This document shows, one piece after another, positions 48,052 to 55,649 of a stretch of 64,000 bases of DNA; within the stretch, counting starts at the first letter, position 1; each line of letters begins with the position of its first letter. Position numbers and translations under genes: made by a program. The notes beneath the pieces were generated by a model, which saw only the letters and a list, made by a program, of their open reading frames with translations, ran no database searches and had not been told where the DNA came from. This DNA comes from Streptomyces sp. GKU 895 (GTDB lineage: Bacteria; Actinomycetota; Actinomycetes; Streptomycetales; Streptomycetaceae): the NCBI GenBank assembly GCA_002027195.1, contig MWJO01000018.1, forward strand, positions 1 through 64,000. The letters run 5' to 3'.

Positions 48052-49038
48052 ATGGAGCAGAGGCATCTCGGCCGCACCGGCCTGCGCGTGTCCCGTATCG
48101 GACTCGGCACCCTCACGTGGGGCAGGGACACCGACGAGCACGACGCCGCGGACCTCTTGAAGACGTTCTGGGAAGCGGGCGGCAGCCTCGTCGACACGGC
48201 CGACGTGTACGGCGACGGGGAGGCCGAATATCTGCTCGGACGCCTCATAGAAGGCCTGGTCCCGCGCCGGGACCTGGTCATCTCCACCAAGGCGGGCAGC
48301 GTGCCGGACCCGGACCGCCGCTTCGACGGCTCGCGCGGCCATCTGCTCTCCGCGCTGGACGACTCCCTCACCCGCCTCGGCACGGACTACGTCGACGTGT
48401 GGCACGTCCACGCCTACGACCCCCAAACCCCCCTGGAGGAGACCCTCCAGGCGCTCGACCTGGCGGTCAGCAGCGGCCGCGCGCGCTACGCCGCCGTCTC
48501 CAACTTCTGCGGCTGGCAGCTCGCCAAGGCCGCGACCTGGCAGCTGGCGGCGCCGGGCACCCGGACCCGGCTGGCGGCCACGCAGCTGGAGTACTCCCTG
48601 CTCCAGCGCGGCGTCGAGCGCGAGGTGCTGCCGGCCGCGCTGGACCTGGGCATCGGACTGCTGCCCTCCTCCCCGCTGGGCCGCGGCGTGCTGACGGGCA
48701 AGTACCGGGGGGACGCCACCCCCGCCGACTCGCGGGGCGCCTCCGAGCATCTGGCGCCCTTCGTCGAGCCGTACCTCGACGACACCGCGAGCCGCATCGT
48801 GGACGCCGTGCAGACCGCGGCCGACGGGCTCGCGGTGACCCCGCTCCAGGTGGCCCTCGCGTGGGTCCGCGACCGGCCCGGGGTGACCGCCCCGATCGTC
48901 GGCGCGCGCAACGCGCAGCAGCTCACGGCGGCATTGTCAGTGGAGGCCCTTAGTCTTCCTGACGAGATCTGCCGGGCGCTCGACGACGTGTCGGCGCCCG
49001 TGCACCGCTATCCCGATCACGACTGGAGCACGCTGTGA
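48052..49038 (+). CDS. Aldo/keto reductase
   Basis: About 328 residues, a monomeric NADPH-dependent (alpha/beta)8 oxidoreductase. The catalytic tetrad is Asp in VDTADVYGDG, the Tyr of the same motif, Lys in VISTKAGS and His in DVWHVHAYD; the cofactor site includes PLGRGVLTGKY and APIVGARNAQQL. The start at MEQRHLG (48052) fits homologues. A TAATGT box at 48038-48043 puts transcription start near this ATG, suggesting a leaderless message; ATG 48040 would be inside that box. The stop overlaps the next start (GTGA). Confidence 0.9.
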   Translation: MEQRHLGRTGLRVSRIGLGTLTWGRDTDEHDAADLLKTFWEAGGSLVDTADVYGDGEAEYLLGRLIEGLVPRRDLVISTKAGSVPDPDRRFDGSRGHLLSALDDSLTRLGTDYVDVWHVHAYDPQTPLEETLQALDLAVSSGRARYAAVSNFCGWQLAKAATWQLAAPGTRTRLAATQLEYSLLQRGVEREVLPAALDLGIGLLPSSPLGRGVLTGKYRGDATPADSRGASEHLAPFVEPYLDDTASRIVDAVQTAADGLAVTPLQVALAWVRDRPGVTAPIVGARNAQQLTAALSVEALSLPDEICRALDDVSAPVHRYPDHDWSTL

Positions 49039-51198
49039 GCACGGAGCCGGGGCCCACCGAGGAGACCGAGCCGGAGGAGGCGCCGACCGCGGAGGACACC
49101 GCGACGGCGGCCGGAGAGCAGGCCGGTGCCGTGGAGAGCGACGCCGAGGAGGCGACGGCTGAGGCCTCCGGCGATCAGGGCGAGGGCACGAACGGCGGCG
49201 AGGGCGACACCGCTCCCCAGTTGTCCGAGGCCGAGGCCGAGCTCGCGGCACAGAAGGTCGAGCGGGAGCGGATCGCGCGGCGCAAGGCCGAGAAGCAGGG
49301 GACCGTAGAGAGCGGGGCGAAGCTCAGCGGCAAGGCCGCCGATCTGCTCGCGGCCGTGCGGGCGGTGGAGAGCGGGGCCAAGCCGGTGGCGGCGGTCTTC
49401 AGCGAGCCCCCGGCACCGCGCCGACCCGCACCGGAGCCGGTGCAGCGCCCCCAGCCCGTCGCCGCCGACGTGCCCGCGGCGCCCGCCGCCGAGACCGTCG
49501 AGTCCGTGCGCAGCGTCCTCACCGAGGGCGGCGCCCCCGAAGCGCTCGTCCCGCAGGTGGCTGCAGCGCTCGGGGAGGGCGCGGCCGAGCAGCTGCGCGC
49601 CGACCCCTGGCAGTTGCTGCGCGTCACCGGTGTACGCCCGGAGCAGGCCGACGGGTTCGCGCGGGCGCTGCTGGGCGCGGAGTGCGGCCCGGACGACGAG
49701 CGCCGGGGCCGTGCCGTGACCGTCTGGCTGCTGGAGCAGGCCGCGCTGGCCGGGCACACCGCCCTCGAACTGCCCACACTCGTCGCCGCGCTGGGCAAGC
49801 AGGGCGTGCCGGACGCCGACGCGGCCGTGCAGAACACCCTCGCGGAGGCCGAGGCCCTGGTCTTCCAGGACGCCCTCGACCCGCGGCCCCGGAGCCCGAG
49901 GACGAGGACGAGGAGCGCCCCGTCCGTGTCCTGGTCGGCCTGGAGCGGTACGCGCTGGCCGAGGAGAGCCTCGCCGACGGACTGGCCCGGCTGATCAACT
50001 CGGCGCCGAAGCAGGACGGGTCGGCCGAGGACTGGGAGCGCGCCGCGGGCTCCGCGCAGGCGTCGGCCGGCGAGCTGATCCGCGCGGTCGCGGCCCACGG
50101 CCTGGTCCTGCACACCGGCGGCGAGGCGTCCCTGGCGGAACCCGCGGCGCTGCTCCAGGCGGCCCGGGACCTCGGCCTGCGTGCCTGGGCGGCGGCCCAC
50201 GGCCCGCTCGGGCGGGACCGCTTCGCGGCCCTGGTCCCGGGGGCGACCACCGTGACGACGGTCAGCGGTCTCCTGTCCGGCGCCGAGGGCCCGGGCCGGG
50301 ACGCCGACGGAGCCCTCGACCTGGACCTCCTCGTCGTGCTCGACGCCCCGCAGCTGGACGTGGAGACGGCGGCGCTGCTCACGGAGTCGCTGCCGGACGG
50401 GCCCGGCTGCTGCTGGCCGGAGATCCGGCGGTGCTGTGGTCGGCGGGCCCCGGGCGGGTGTTCGCCGATCTGCTGGCCGCGCGGGTCTGCCCCCAGGTCG
50501 CTTCGCGGCGCCCCGACCCCGGCCCGCTCGGCGAGCTGGTCTCGGGCATCGGCATCGGCGAACTGAACCAGGTCGAGGCCCCCGGCAAGGAGGTCGTGAT
50601 CGTGCCGGTGCGGGACGCGGGCGAGGCCGTGCACCGGACCGTGCAGCTCGTCGCCGACTCGGTGCCGCGGGCGATCGGCGTCCCGCCCGAGGACACCCAG
50701 GTCATCACCCCGGGCCACGGCGGGGCGGCGGGCACCCGCGCCCTCAACGCCGCCCTCAAGGAGCGCCTCAACCCCGGCCCGGGCCGCTTCGGCGGCTTCG
50801 ACCCGGGTGACCGTGTCGCCTACTCCCCCACCCCGGGCCGCACCCTGCCGGGCCAGGTGGTGAAGGCCGACGCGGAGGGCCTGCATCTGACCTGCTCGGG
50901 CGAGACCGTCGTCGTCCCGAAGGACCGCGTGGACCAGTCCGTCCGCCACGGCTGGGCCCTGACCGCGCACCAGGCGGTCGGCGGCCGCTGGCCCGCGGTC
51001 GTGGTGGTCCTCCCGGGCGACACCACCCAGTCCCTGACCCGCCCCTGGGTCTACACGGCCTTCGGCCGAGCCGCCCGCCACCTGTCGGTGGTCCACGGCG
51101 CGGAACAGGCCCTGCCAAGGGCAGTGGCAGAAATCGAGGCCAAGCCCCGCACAACCCGTCTACCGGTACTTCTCACCCCACAACTGACGTCAGGCTGA
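49035..51198 (+). CDS. RecD2-like helicase-fold protein with degenerate ATPase motifs (two frameshifts)
   Basis: About 721 residues when joined. A very acidic, Ala/Glu-rich N-terminus (1-60) and a charged helix precede a helix-hairpin-helix segment (EQLRADPWQLLRVTGVRPEQADGFARALLG) like that of RecD2. The ATPase core follows: HTGGEASLAEP where Walker A GGPGTGKTT belongs, LDLLVVLDAPQLD where VVDEAS belongs, ARLLLAGDPAVLWSAGPGRVFADLLA, and a UvrD_C_2-like end with ALTAHQAVGGRWPAVVVVL. The Walker A Lys and Walker B Glu are missing, so ATP hydrolysis is unlikely. Frames break at 49881 (CCC should be CCCC) and 50399-50401 (GGG should be GGGG). GTG 49035 overlaps the reductase stop. Confidence 0.8.
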
Positions 51199-51205
51199 CC
51201 CACCC

Positions 51206-51275
51206 GGGGGCGCGGGGAACTGCGCGACAAGCCCCCGCGGCGCCGCAGCCGCGCACCTACGAACCCCCCCCCCCC
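51206..51275. repeat. Dispersed Streptomyces intergenic repeat plus C12 tract
   Basis: GGGGCGCGGGGAACTGCGCG with the following ACAAGCCCCC and GCAGCCGCGC matches a short sequence found many times between genes in streptomycete chromosomes (recall). It can fold through GGGGGC / GCCCCC. It is followed by a run of 12 C at 51264-51275. It lies between two convergent genes. Confidence 0.6.
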
Positions 51276-51349
51276 ACGGCGAACCCGCGCAAAAACCGAC
51301 GGCGGCCATGGAAACGAACCTCCATGACCGCCGCCGCCCAAGCCCAGCG

Positions 51350-52048
51350 CTAGCGTTCCGCGTCCAGCGGCTCCAGATCCTCGTCCTCATCCAGATCCGC
51401 ATCGAGCTCATCGAGCTCGTCGTCCTCCGCACCGTCGTCGGCGTCGTCGTCGAAGACCGCGCTCACGTCGAACCGGCACACCACCTGCTGCGGATCGACC
51501 CCGTCGAACGGCACATCCAGCCACTCCCCGGGCTCGGCCGGCTCCTCCGCCGCGGTCACCCACAGGGTGGAATCGCCCTCCTCCAGGCCGAACTCCTTGT
51601 GCCGCGAGGCGATCTCGTCCGGCTCGTACTCACCGAAGAGCAGGCCCAGCGCCCCGTGGACCGTTCCGGAGGCGCCCGTGCCGGCCGCCTCCCCGTCGGG
51701 GTCGGCCGCCTCGATCCGCTGAGCCTGGGCCAGCAGCCGCTGCGGCTCCGCGACGGCGTAGTCCCGGCGGATCAGCACACTCAGTGCGTTCGGTTCCTCG
51801 GGACCCGCGTACGGCGGCAGTTCCTCCGCGCCGGGGATCTCGAAGGGGGTGACCTCGTCGTAGCGGTCGTAGAGCAGCTCGTCGTACGCCTCGGCGGCCG
51901 CGGCGAGTTCGTTGAACGCCTCGTAGACGGCCTCGTCGTCCTCCCCCGACCGGCGTTCGACCGCGGCCAGGTGGCGGTCGAGCGCGGTCTTGACCGCGTC
52001 GGCGGCGGCACGTACCTCGGCAGCGGTGGGCTGCACAGCATCAGACAT
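51350..52048 (-). CDS. Conserved acidic actinobacterial protein of unknown function
   Basis: A 232-residue protein, not recognised as a named family. The N-terminal half is helical (VRAAADAVKTALDRHLAAV, VYEAFNELAAAAEAYDELLYDRYDEVTPFEI read in pieces) and the middle has ALSVLIRRDYAVAEPQRLLAQA. The last 30 residues are almost all Asp and Glu (DDDADDGAEDDELDELDAD). No signal or membrane segment. ATG 52048 has no clear ribosome binding site; a GATAGCGT box a few bases upstream allows a leaderless message. It is divergent from the DUF5703 gene. Confidence 0.8.
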   Translation of the reverse strand: MSDAVQPTAAEVRAAADAVKTALDRHLAAVERRSGEDDEAVYEAFNELAAAAEAYDELLYDRYDEVTPFEIPGAEELPPYAGPEEPNALSVLIRRDYAVAEPQRLLAQAQRIEAADPDGEAAGTGASGTVHGALGLLFGEYEPDEIASRHKEFGLEEGDSTLWVTAAEEPAEPGEWLDVPFDGVDPQQVVCRFDVSAVFDDDADDGAEDDELDELDADLDEDEDLEPLDAER

Positions 52049-52095
52049 AGTGCAGACGCTATCCGTACCGGGCCCCAGCCCGCACAATAGATGCG

Positions 52096-52284
52096 ATGCC
52101 GGAATACGAATTTGTCGACGTGTACGTGCCGCGCGGGGTCTCCCGCAAGGACACCACACGTCTGCTGACGGACCATGCCGAGTACGGACACTGGGAGTTG
52201 GACCGCCTGAGCCTGCTGCGTGACGGAAGCCGCAAGGTGCGGCTGCGCCGCAGGATCATCCGCCAGGTGCGGGCCACTTGGTGA
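52096..52284 (+). CDS. DUF5703-family small basic protein
   Basis: A 62-residue protein, strongly basic at its C-terminus (SRKVRLRRRIIRQVRATW). MPEYEFVDVYVPRGVSRKDT and LLTDHAEYGHWELDRLSLL match the conserved actinobacterial DUF5703 family. Function unknown; the basic tail could bind nucleic acid (inference). It sits 47 bases from the divergent acidic-protein gene and is followed by a strong terminator. Confidence 0.85.
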   Translation: MPEYEFVDVYVPRGVSRKDTTRLLTDHAEYGHWELDRLSLLRDGSRKVRLRRRIIRQVRATW

Positions 52285-52298
52285 GGTGAGGCCGGGAG

Positions 52299-52336
52299 AA
52301 CGGAGCGGGCCCCGCTGCTGCGGGGCCCGCTCCGTT
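52299..52336. terminator. Bidirectional terminator after the DUF5703 gene
   Basis: Perfect 17-bp stem (AACGGAGCGGGCCCCGC and complement) with a TGCT loop, between convergent stops at 52284 and 52351. Confidence 0.92.
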
Positions 52337-52350
52337 GCGTGTCCGATCCG

Positions 52351-53216
52351 CTACGCCGCGGCACGGGCCTTGCGGTAGAGCACCGCGCCCGCCAGCAGCG
52401 CGCCCGCTCCGACCGGGAGGGTCAGGCCCAGCGGCAGGTCGCTGCCCGTGTGGGCGAGCTGGGCGTCACCGTGGGGCTGGGTGACCGTCTGGGTCCCCGG
52501 GTGGTTGCCGCCCGGCGTCCCGCCGCCCGAGGAGGGCGGAGTGCCCGGCGTGCCGGGCTGACCCGGCTCGACCGGGTTGCCGGGGTTGCCCGGAGTACCA
52601 GGGTTGCCAGGCGTACCAGGGTTTCCCGGCGTACCCGGGTTGCCCGGAGTGCCGGGGTTCCCGGGGTTCCCGGGGTTGCCCGGCTGGCCCGGGCCGCCGG
52701 GAGGCGGCGTCTGGTGCCCGCCGCCCGAGCCGGTACCGCCGTTGGCACAGTCGTTGCCCGTCGTGGAGTTGCCGATGCCGATGACATCCACGCTGTTGCC
52801 GCAGACGTTGACCGGGACGTCGACCGGCGCCTGGACATGGTTGCCCGAGCCGACGCCCGGCGAGTCCGAGGCGTGCCCACCGGACGACGAACCGGACGGC
52901 GAACCGCCCCCGGAACCCCCCGTGTCCGCCGTACCCCCCCGGAGTCGCCGTACCCGCCGGAGCCGGACGCCCCGCCCCGGTTCGCGCACTTGTTGCCGGC
53001 CGCCGGGTTGAGCACCCCGACCACATTGACCGTGTTGCCGCACACGTTCACCGGCGCGTGCACCGGCGCCTGCACCGTGTTGCCCGACAGCACGCCGGGT
53101 GAGTTCGACGCGGAACCGCCCGCCCCCGAGTCGGCGTGCGCGGCGCCGCCCGCCGCGGCGATCACGCCGGTCGCGGCCGCCACCGTCATCAGGCCTTTGC
53201 GGGTTGCCTGTCGCAT
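52351..53216 (-). CDS. chpC: Long chaplin, sortase-anchored, ChpC-type (one frameshift)
   Basis: About 288 residues when joined. After a signal peptide ([21 protein letters not shown]) come two chaplin domains, [20 protein letters not shown] ... [19 protein letters not shown] and [20 protein letters not shown] ... [16 protein letters not shown] Gly-Pro-Asn-Thr repeat linker ([16 protein letters not shown]) follows, then a sorting signal LAHTG, a membrane helix and KARAAA. Cell-wall-anchored chaplins coat aerial hyphae and spores. The break is at the C7 run 52934-52940; one more base joins the frames. The neighbouring chpH supports the chpC assignment. Confidence 0.9.
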
Positions 53217-53340
53217 TCCTGAATTCCCCCTGCCTTGTCGATTCCGTCCTGCGATCCTCGTGAAAAGACCGGTCGCCCGGAGCGCATGGCGCGCGCTCCG
53301 AGGCCGACGGGCTCAGCCCCTCATGGGGCGAGGCACAACG

Positions 53341-53574
53341 TCACTTGTTGATGCAGGTGTTGCCGAAGGCGGGGTTCAGCACGCCGATCACGGAGACCGT
53401 GTTGCCGCAGACGTTCACGGGGATGTGAACCGGCACCTGGACGACGTTGCCGGACAGGACGCCCGGGGAGTGCACCGCGGCACCCTGAGCACCAGCGTCG
53501 GCAGCAGCGAGGCCCGCGCCCGCGAGAACCAGGCCACCCGTGGCAGCCGCGGCGGCGACGACCTTCTTGATCAT
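53341..53574 (-). CDS. chpH: Short chaplin, ChpH-type
   Basis: A 77-residue secreted amyloid-forming surface protein. The signal peptide MIKKVVAAAAATGGLVLAGAG is followed by one chaplin domain, [20 protein letters not shown] then NVCGNTVSVIGVLNPAFGNTCINK (read in two parts), with the two conserved Cys. ATG 53574 follows GGAGG. Short chaplins lower surface tension for aerial growth. It lies 124 bases upstream of the long chaplin gene on the same strand, the order recalled for S. coelicolor chpC-chpH. Confidence 0.94.
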   Translation of the reverse strand: MIKKVVAAAAATGGLVLAGAGLAAADAGAQGAAVHSPGVLSGNVVQVPVHIPVNVCGNTVSVIGVLNPAFGNTCINK

Positions 53575-53717
53575 TATTCCTCCTTGTTGGCAATGCGATC
53601 CCAAGTAGCGGATCGCATCACCTGTAACGAGGAGGGAGTAATGGAGCTACGAGCTTATGAGCGCATTCACCCTTCTCAGGCCCGGTCGTACGTGCGCCCG
53701 ATAAGCAACGTCAACTT

Positions 53718-53751
53718 CAGGAGGCGTCTCAGGTCCAGGAGGCGTCTCAGG
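53718..53751. repeat. 16-bp direct repeat at the M20 peptidase 3' end
   Basis: CAGGAGGCGTCTCAGG occurs twice (53718-53733, 53736-53751). The second copy contains the stop codon of the M20 peptidase gene. Confidence 0.75.
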
Positions 53752-55072
53752 ACGCGTCGATGAAACGGTCCAGCACGCGCACCCCGAACTTCAGCCCCTC
53801 CACCGGCACCCGCTCGTCGACACCGTGGAACATGCCGGCGAAGTCCAGCTCCGGCGGCAGCTGGAGCGGCGCGAAGCCGAAGCAGCGGATGCCGAGGTCG
53901 TCGAAGGACTTGGCGTCGGTGCCGCCGGAGAGCATGTAGGGCACGGCGCGGGCGATCGGGTCCTCGGCGCTCAGCGCGCTCTGCATGGCGTCGACGAGGC
54001 GGCCGTCGAAGTCGGTCTCCAGCGCCTTGTCGCCGTGCACGTCCTCGCGGCGCACGCGCGGGCCGAGGATGCGGTCGAGGTCGGCGAGGAACTCCTCCTC
54101 GTAGCCGGGCAGGAAACGGCCGTCCACGTGGGCGGTGGCCTGGCCGGGGATGACGTTGACCTTGTAGCCGGCGCCGAGCATGGTGGGCGCCGCCGAGTTC
54201 CGGAGGGTCGCGCCGACCATCTTGGCGATGCCGCCGAGCTTGGCGAGGGTCTCGTCCATGTTCTCGGGGTCGAGCTCGGTGCCGAGGGCGTCGGAGAGCT
54301 CGTCGAGGAAGGACCGCACGGTCTTGGTGACCCGCACCGGCCACTTGTGCCGGCCGAGCCGGCCGACGGCCTCGCACAGCTCGGTGATGGCGTTGTCGTC
54401 GTTGGTCATCGAGCCGTGCCCGGCGGTGCCGTCCACGGTGAGCCGCATCCAGTGCATGCCCTTCTGGGCGGTCTCGACCAGGTAGAGCCGCAGGTTCTCG
54501 TTGACGGTGAAGGAGAACCCGCCGACCTCGCCGATCGCCTCGGTGACGCCTTCGAAGAGGTCGGGGTGCTTGTCGACGAGGTACCGGGCGCCGTACGTGC
54601 CGCCGGCCTCCTCGTCGGCGAGGAAGGCGAGGACGATGTCGCGCGGGGGCTTGCGGCCGCTGCGCAGCCGGTCGCGGACGACCGCGAGGGTCATCGCGTC
54701 CATGTCCTTCATGTCGACGGCCCCCCGGCCCCACACGCACCCGTCGGCGACCTCGCCGGAGAAGGGGTGGTGGGTCCAGTCCGCCGCGTTGGCCGGTACG
54801 ACGTCGGTGTGGCCGTGGATGAGGAGGGCCGGCTTGGAGGGGTCCTCGCCCTCGATGCGGGCCACCGTGGAGGCGCGCCCCTGGTGGGATTCGAAGATCT
54901 GCGGGTCGAGGCCCACCTCGGCGAGCTTCTCGGCGACGTACTCGGCGGCCTTGCGCTCCCCCGGCCCCGAGTGGTCGCCGTAGTTGCTGGTGTCGATCTG
55001 GATCAGCTCGCGGCAGAGGTCCACGACCTCGTCCTCGCCGGTGACGTGCCTGGTCGTGTCCGTCCCGCTCAC
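53747..55072 (-). CDS. M20-family metallopeptidase
   Basis: A 441-residue di-zinc peptidase/deacylase. Metal and catalytic residues: H88 and D90 in LLIHGHTDVVP, bridging D120 in GRGAVDMKD, the E154-E155 pair in LADEEAGG, and a late His in GMFHGVDERVP. The dimerisation lid is AGHGSMTNDDNAI. No signal peptide, so cytoplasmic. Likely substrates are dipeptides or N-acyl amino acids; not resolved by sequence. Confidence 0.92.
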   Translation of the reverse strand: MSGTDTTRHVTGEDEVVDLCRELIQIDTSNYGDHSGPGERKAAEYVAEKLAEVGLDPQIFESHQGRASTVARIEGEDPSKPALLIHGHTDVVPANAADWTHHPFSGEVADGCVWGRGAVDMKDMDAMTLAVVRDRLRSGRKPPRDIVLAFLADEEAGGTYGARYLVDKHPDLFEGVTEAIGEVGGFSFTVNENLRLYLVETAQKGMHWMRLTVDGTAGHGSMTNDDNAITELCEAVGRLGRHKWPVRVTKTVRSFLDELSDALGTELDPENMDETLAKLGGIAKMVGATLRNSAAPTMLGAGYKVNVIPGQATAHVDGRFLPGYEEEFLADLDRILGPRVRREDVHGDKALETDFDGRLVDAMQSALSAEDPIARAVPYMLSGGTDAKSFDDLGIRCFGFAPLQLPPELDFAGMFHGVDERVPVEGLKFGVRVLDRFIDAS

Positions 55073-55259
55073 GCTGGTTCCTCCCGCTGTACCTGCTGGT
55101 GGTTCCCCTCATCCTCTCTCCCCGAGAGGCTGCGCCCAAGACCGGACCCGGTCCGTCACACGCCGTTCACGCGGGAGCGAGGGGGTGATCGGGGCACCTC
55201 GAAAGCCTGGTAATGTTTCCTCTGTCGCCGCGAGGGAAACCCCGCGCGACAGACACCTT

Positions 55260-55347
55260 GTCCGGGTGGCGGAATGGCAGACGCGCTAGCTTGAGGTGCT
55301 AGTGCCCTTTATCGGGCGTGGGGGTTCAAGTCCCCCCTCGGACACCA
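55260..55347 (+). tRNA. tRNA-Leu (anticodon GAG)
   Basis: Full cloverleaf: acceptor GTCCGGG / CTCGGAC, D-arm with GGCGGAATGGCAGACGC, anticodon stem CTAGC / GCTAG with loop TTGAGGT (anticodon GAG, 55293-55295), long variable arm TGCCC-TTTA-TCGGGCG typical of class II tRNAs, T-arm GGGGGTTCAAGTCCCCC, discriminator A and encoded CCA (55345-55347). It decodes CUC and CUU leucine codons. Confidence 0.98.
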
Positions 55348-55351
55348 GCTG

Positions 55352-55377
55352 AAACCCCTGTTGATCAGGGGTTTTTT
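55352..55377 (+). terminator. tRNA-Leu terminator
   Basis: Stem AAACCCCTG / CAGGGGTTT with loop TTGAT and a following T tract, five bases after the tRNA CCA end. The remaining 55378-55649 holds no gene that I can support; 55545-55555 (TACTAAAATTT) is locally AT-rich and may be part of the promoter of the next gene. Confidence 0.92.
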
Positions 55378-55649
55378 GCTTTTCCCGCCCCGTTCGCGAC
55401 ATCTCCGCACACCGAGCGGAACGCAATGTGGGGCAAGTCTCGCCCTGCGTATCGAACCACAGGTCAGACGGGGTGCGCCTGGTCCGGGCAGCCACCCGAA
55501 CGGGCCTCTCCGGTGGCCGCTCAAGGGGCCCGTACCTAGCGTCGTACTAAAATTTCCGGCTTGTTACGGAGCTGGACCCGGACAACCCCAGGCAGACCTG
55601 CGGGCCCGCCAGCGCCCCGGAGGCTTCCGGGATCGAGACGCGAGGACCG

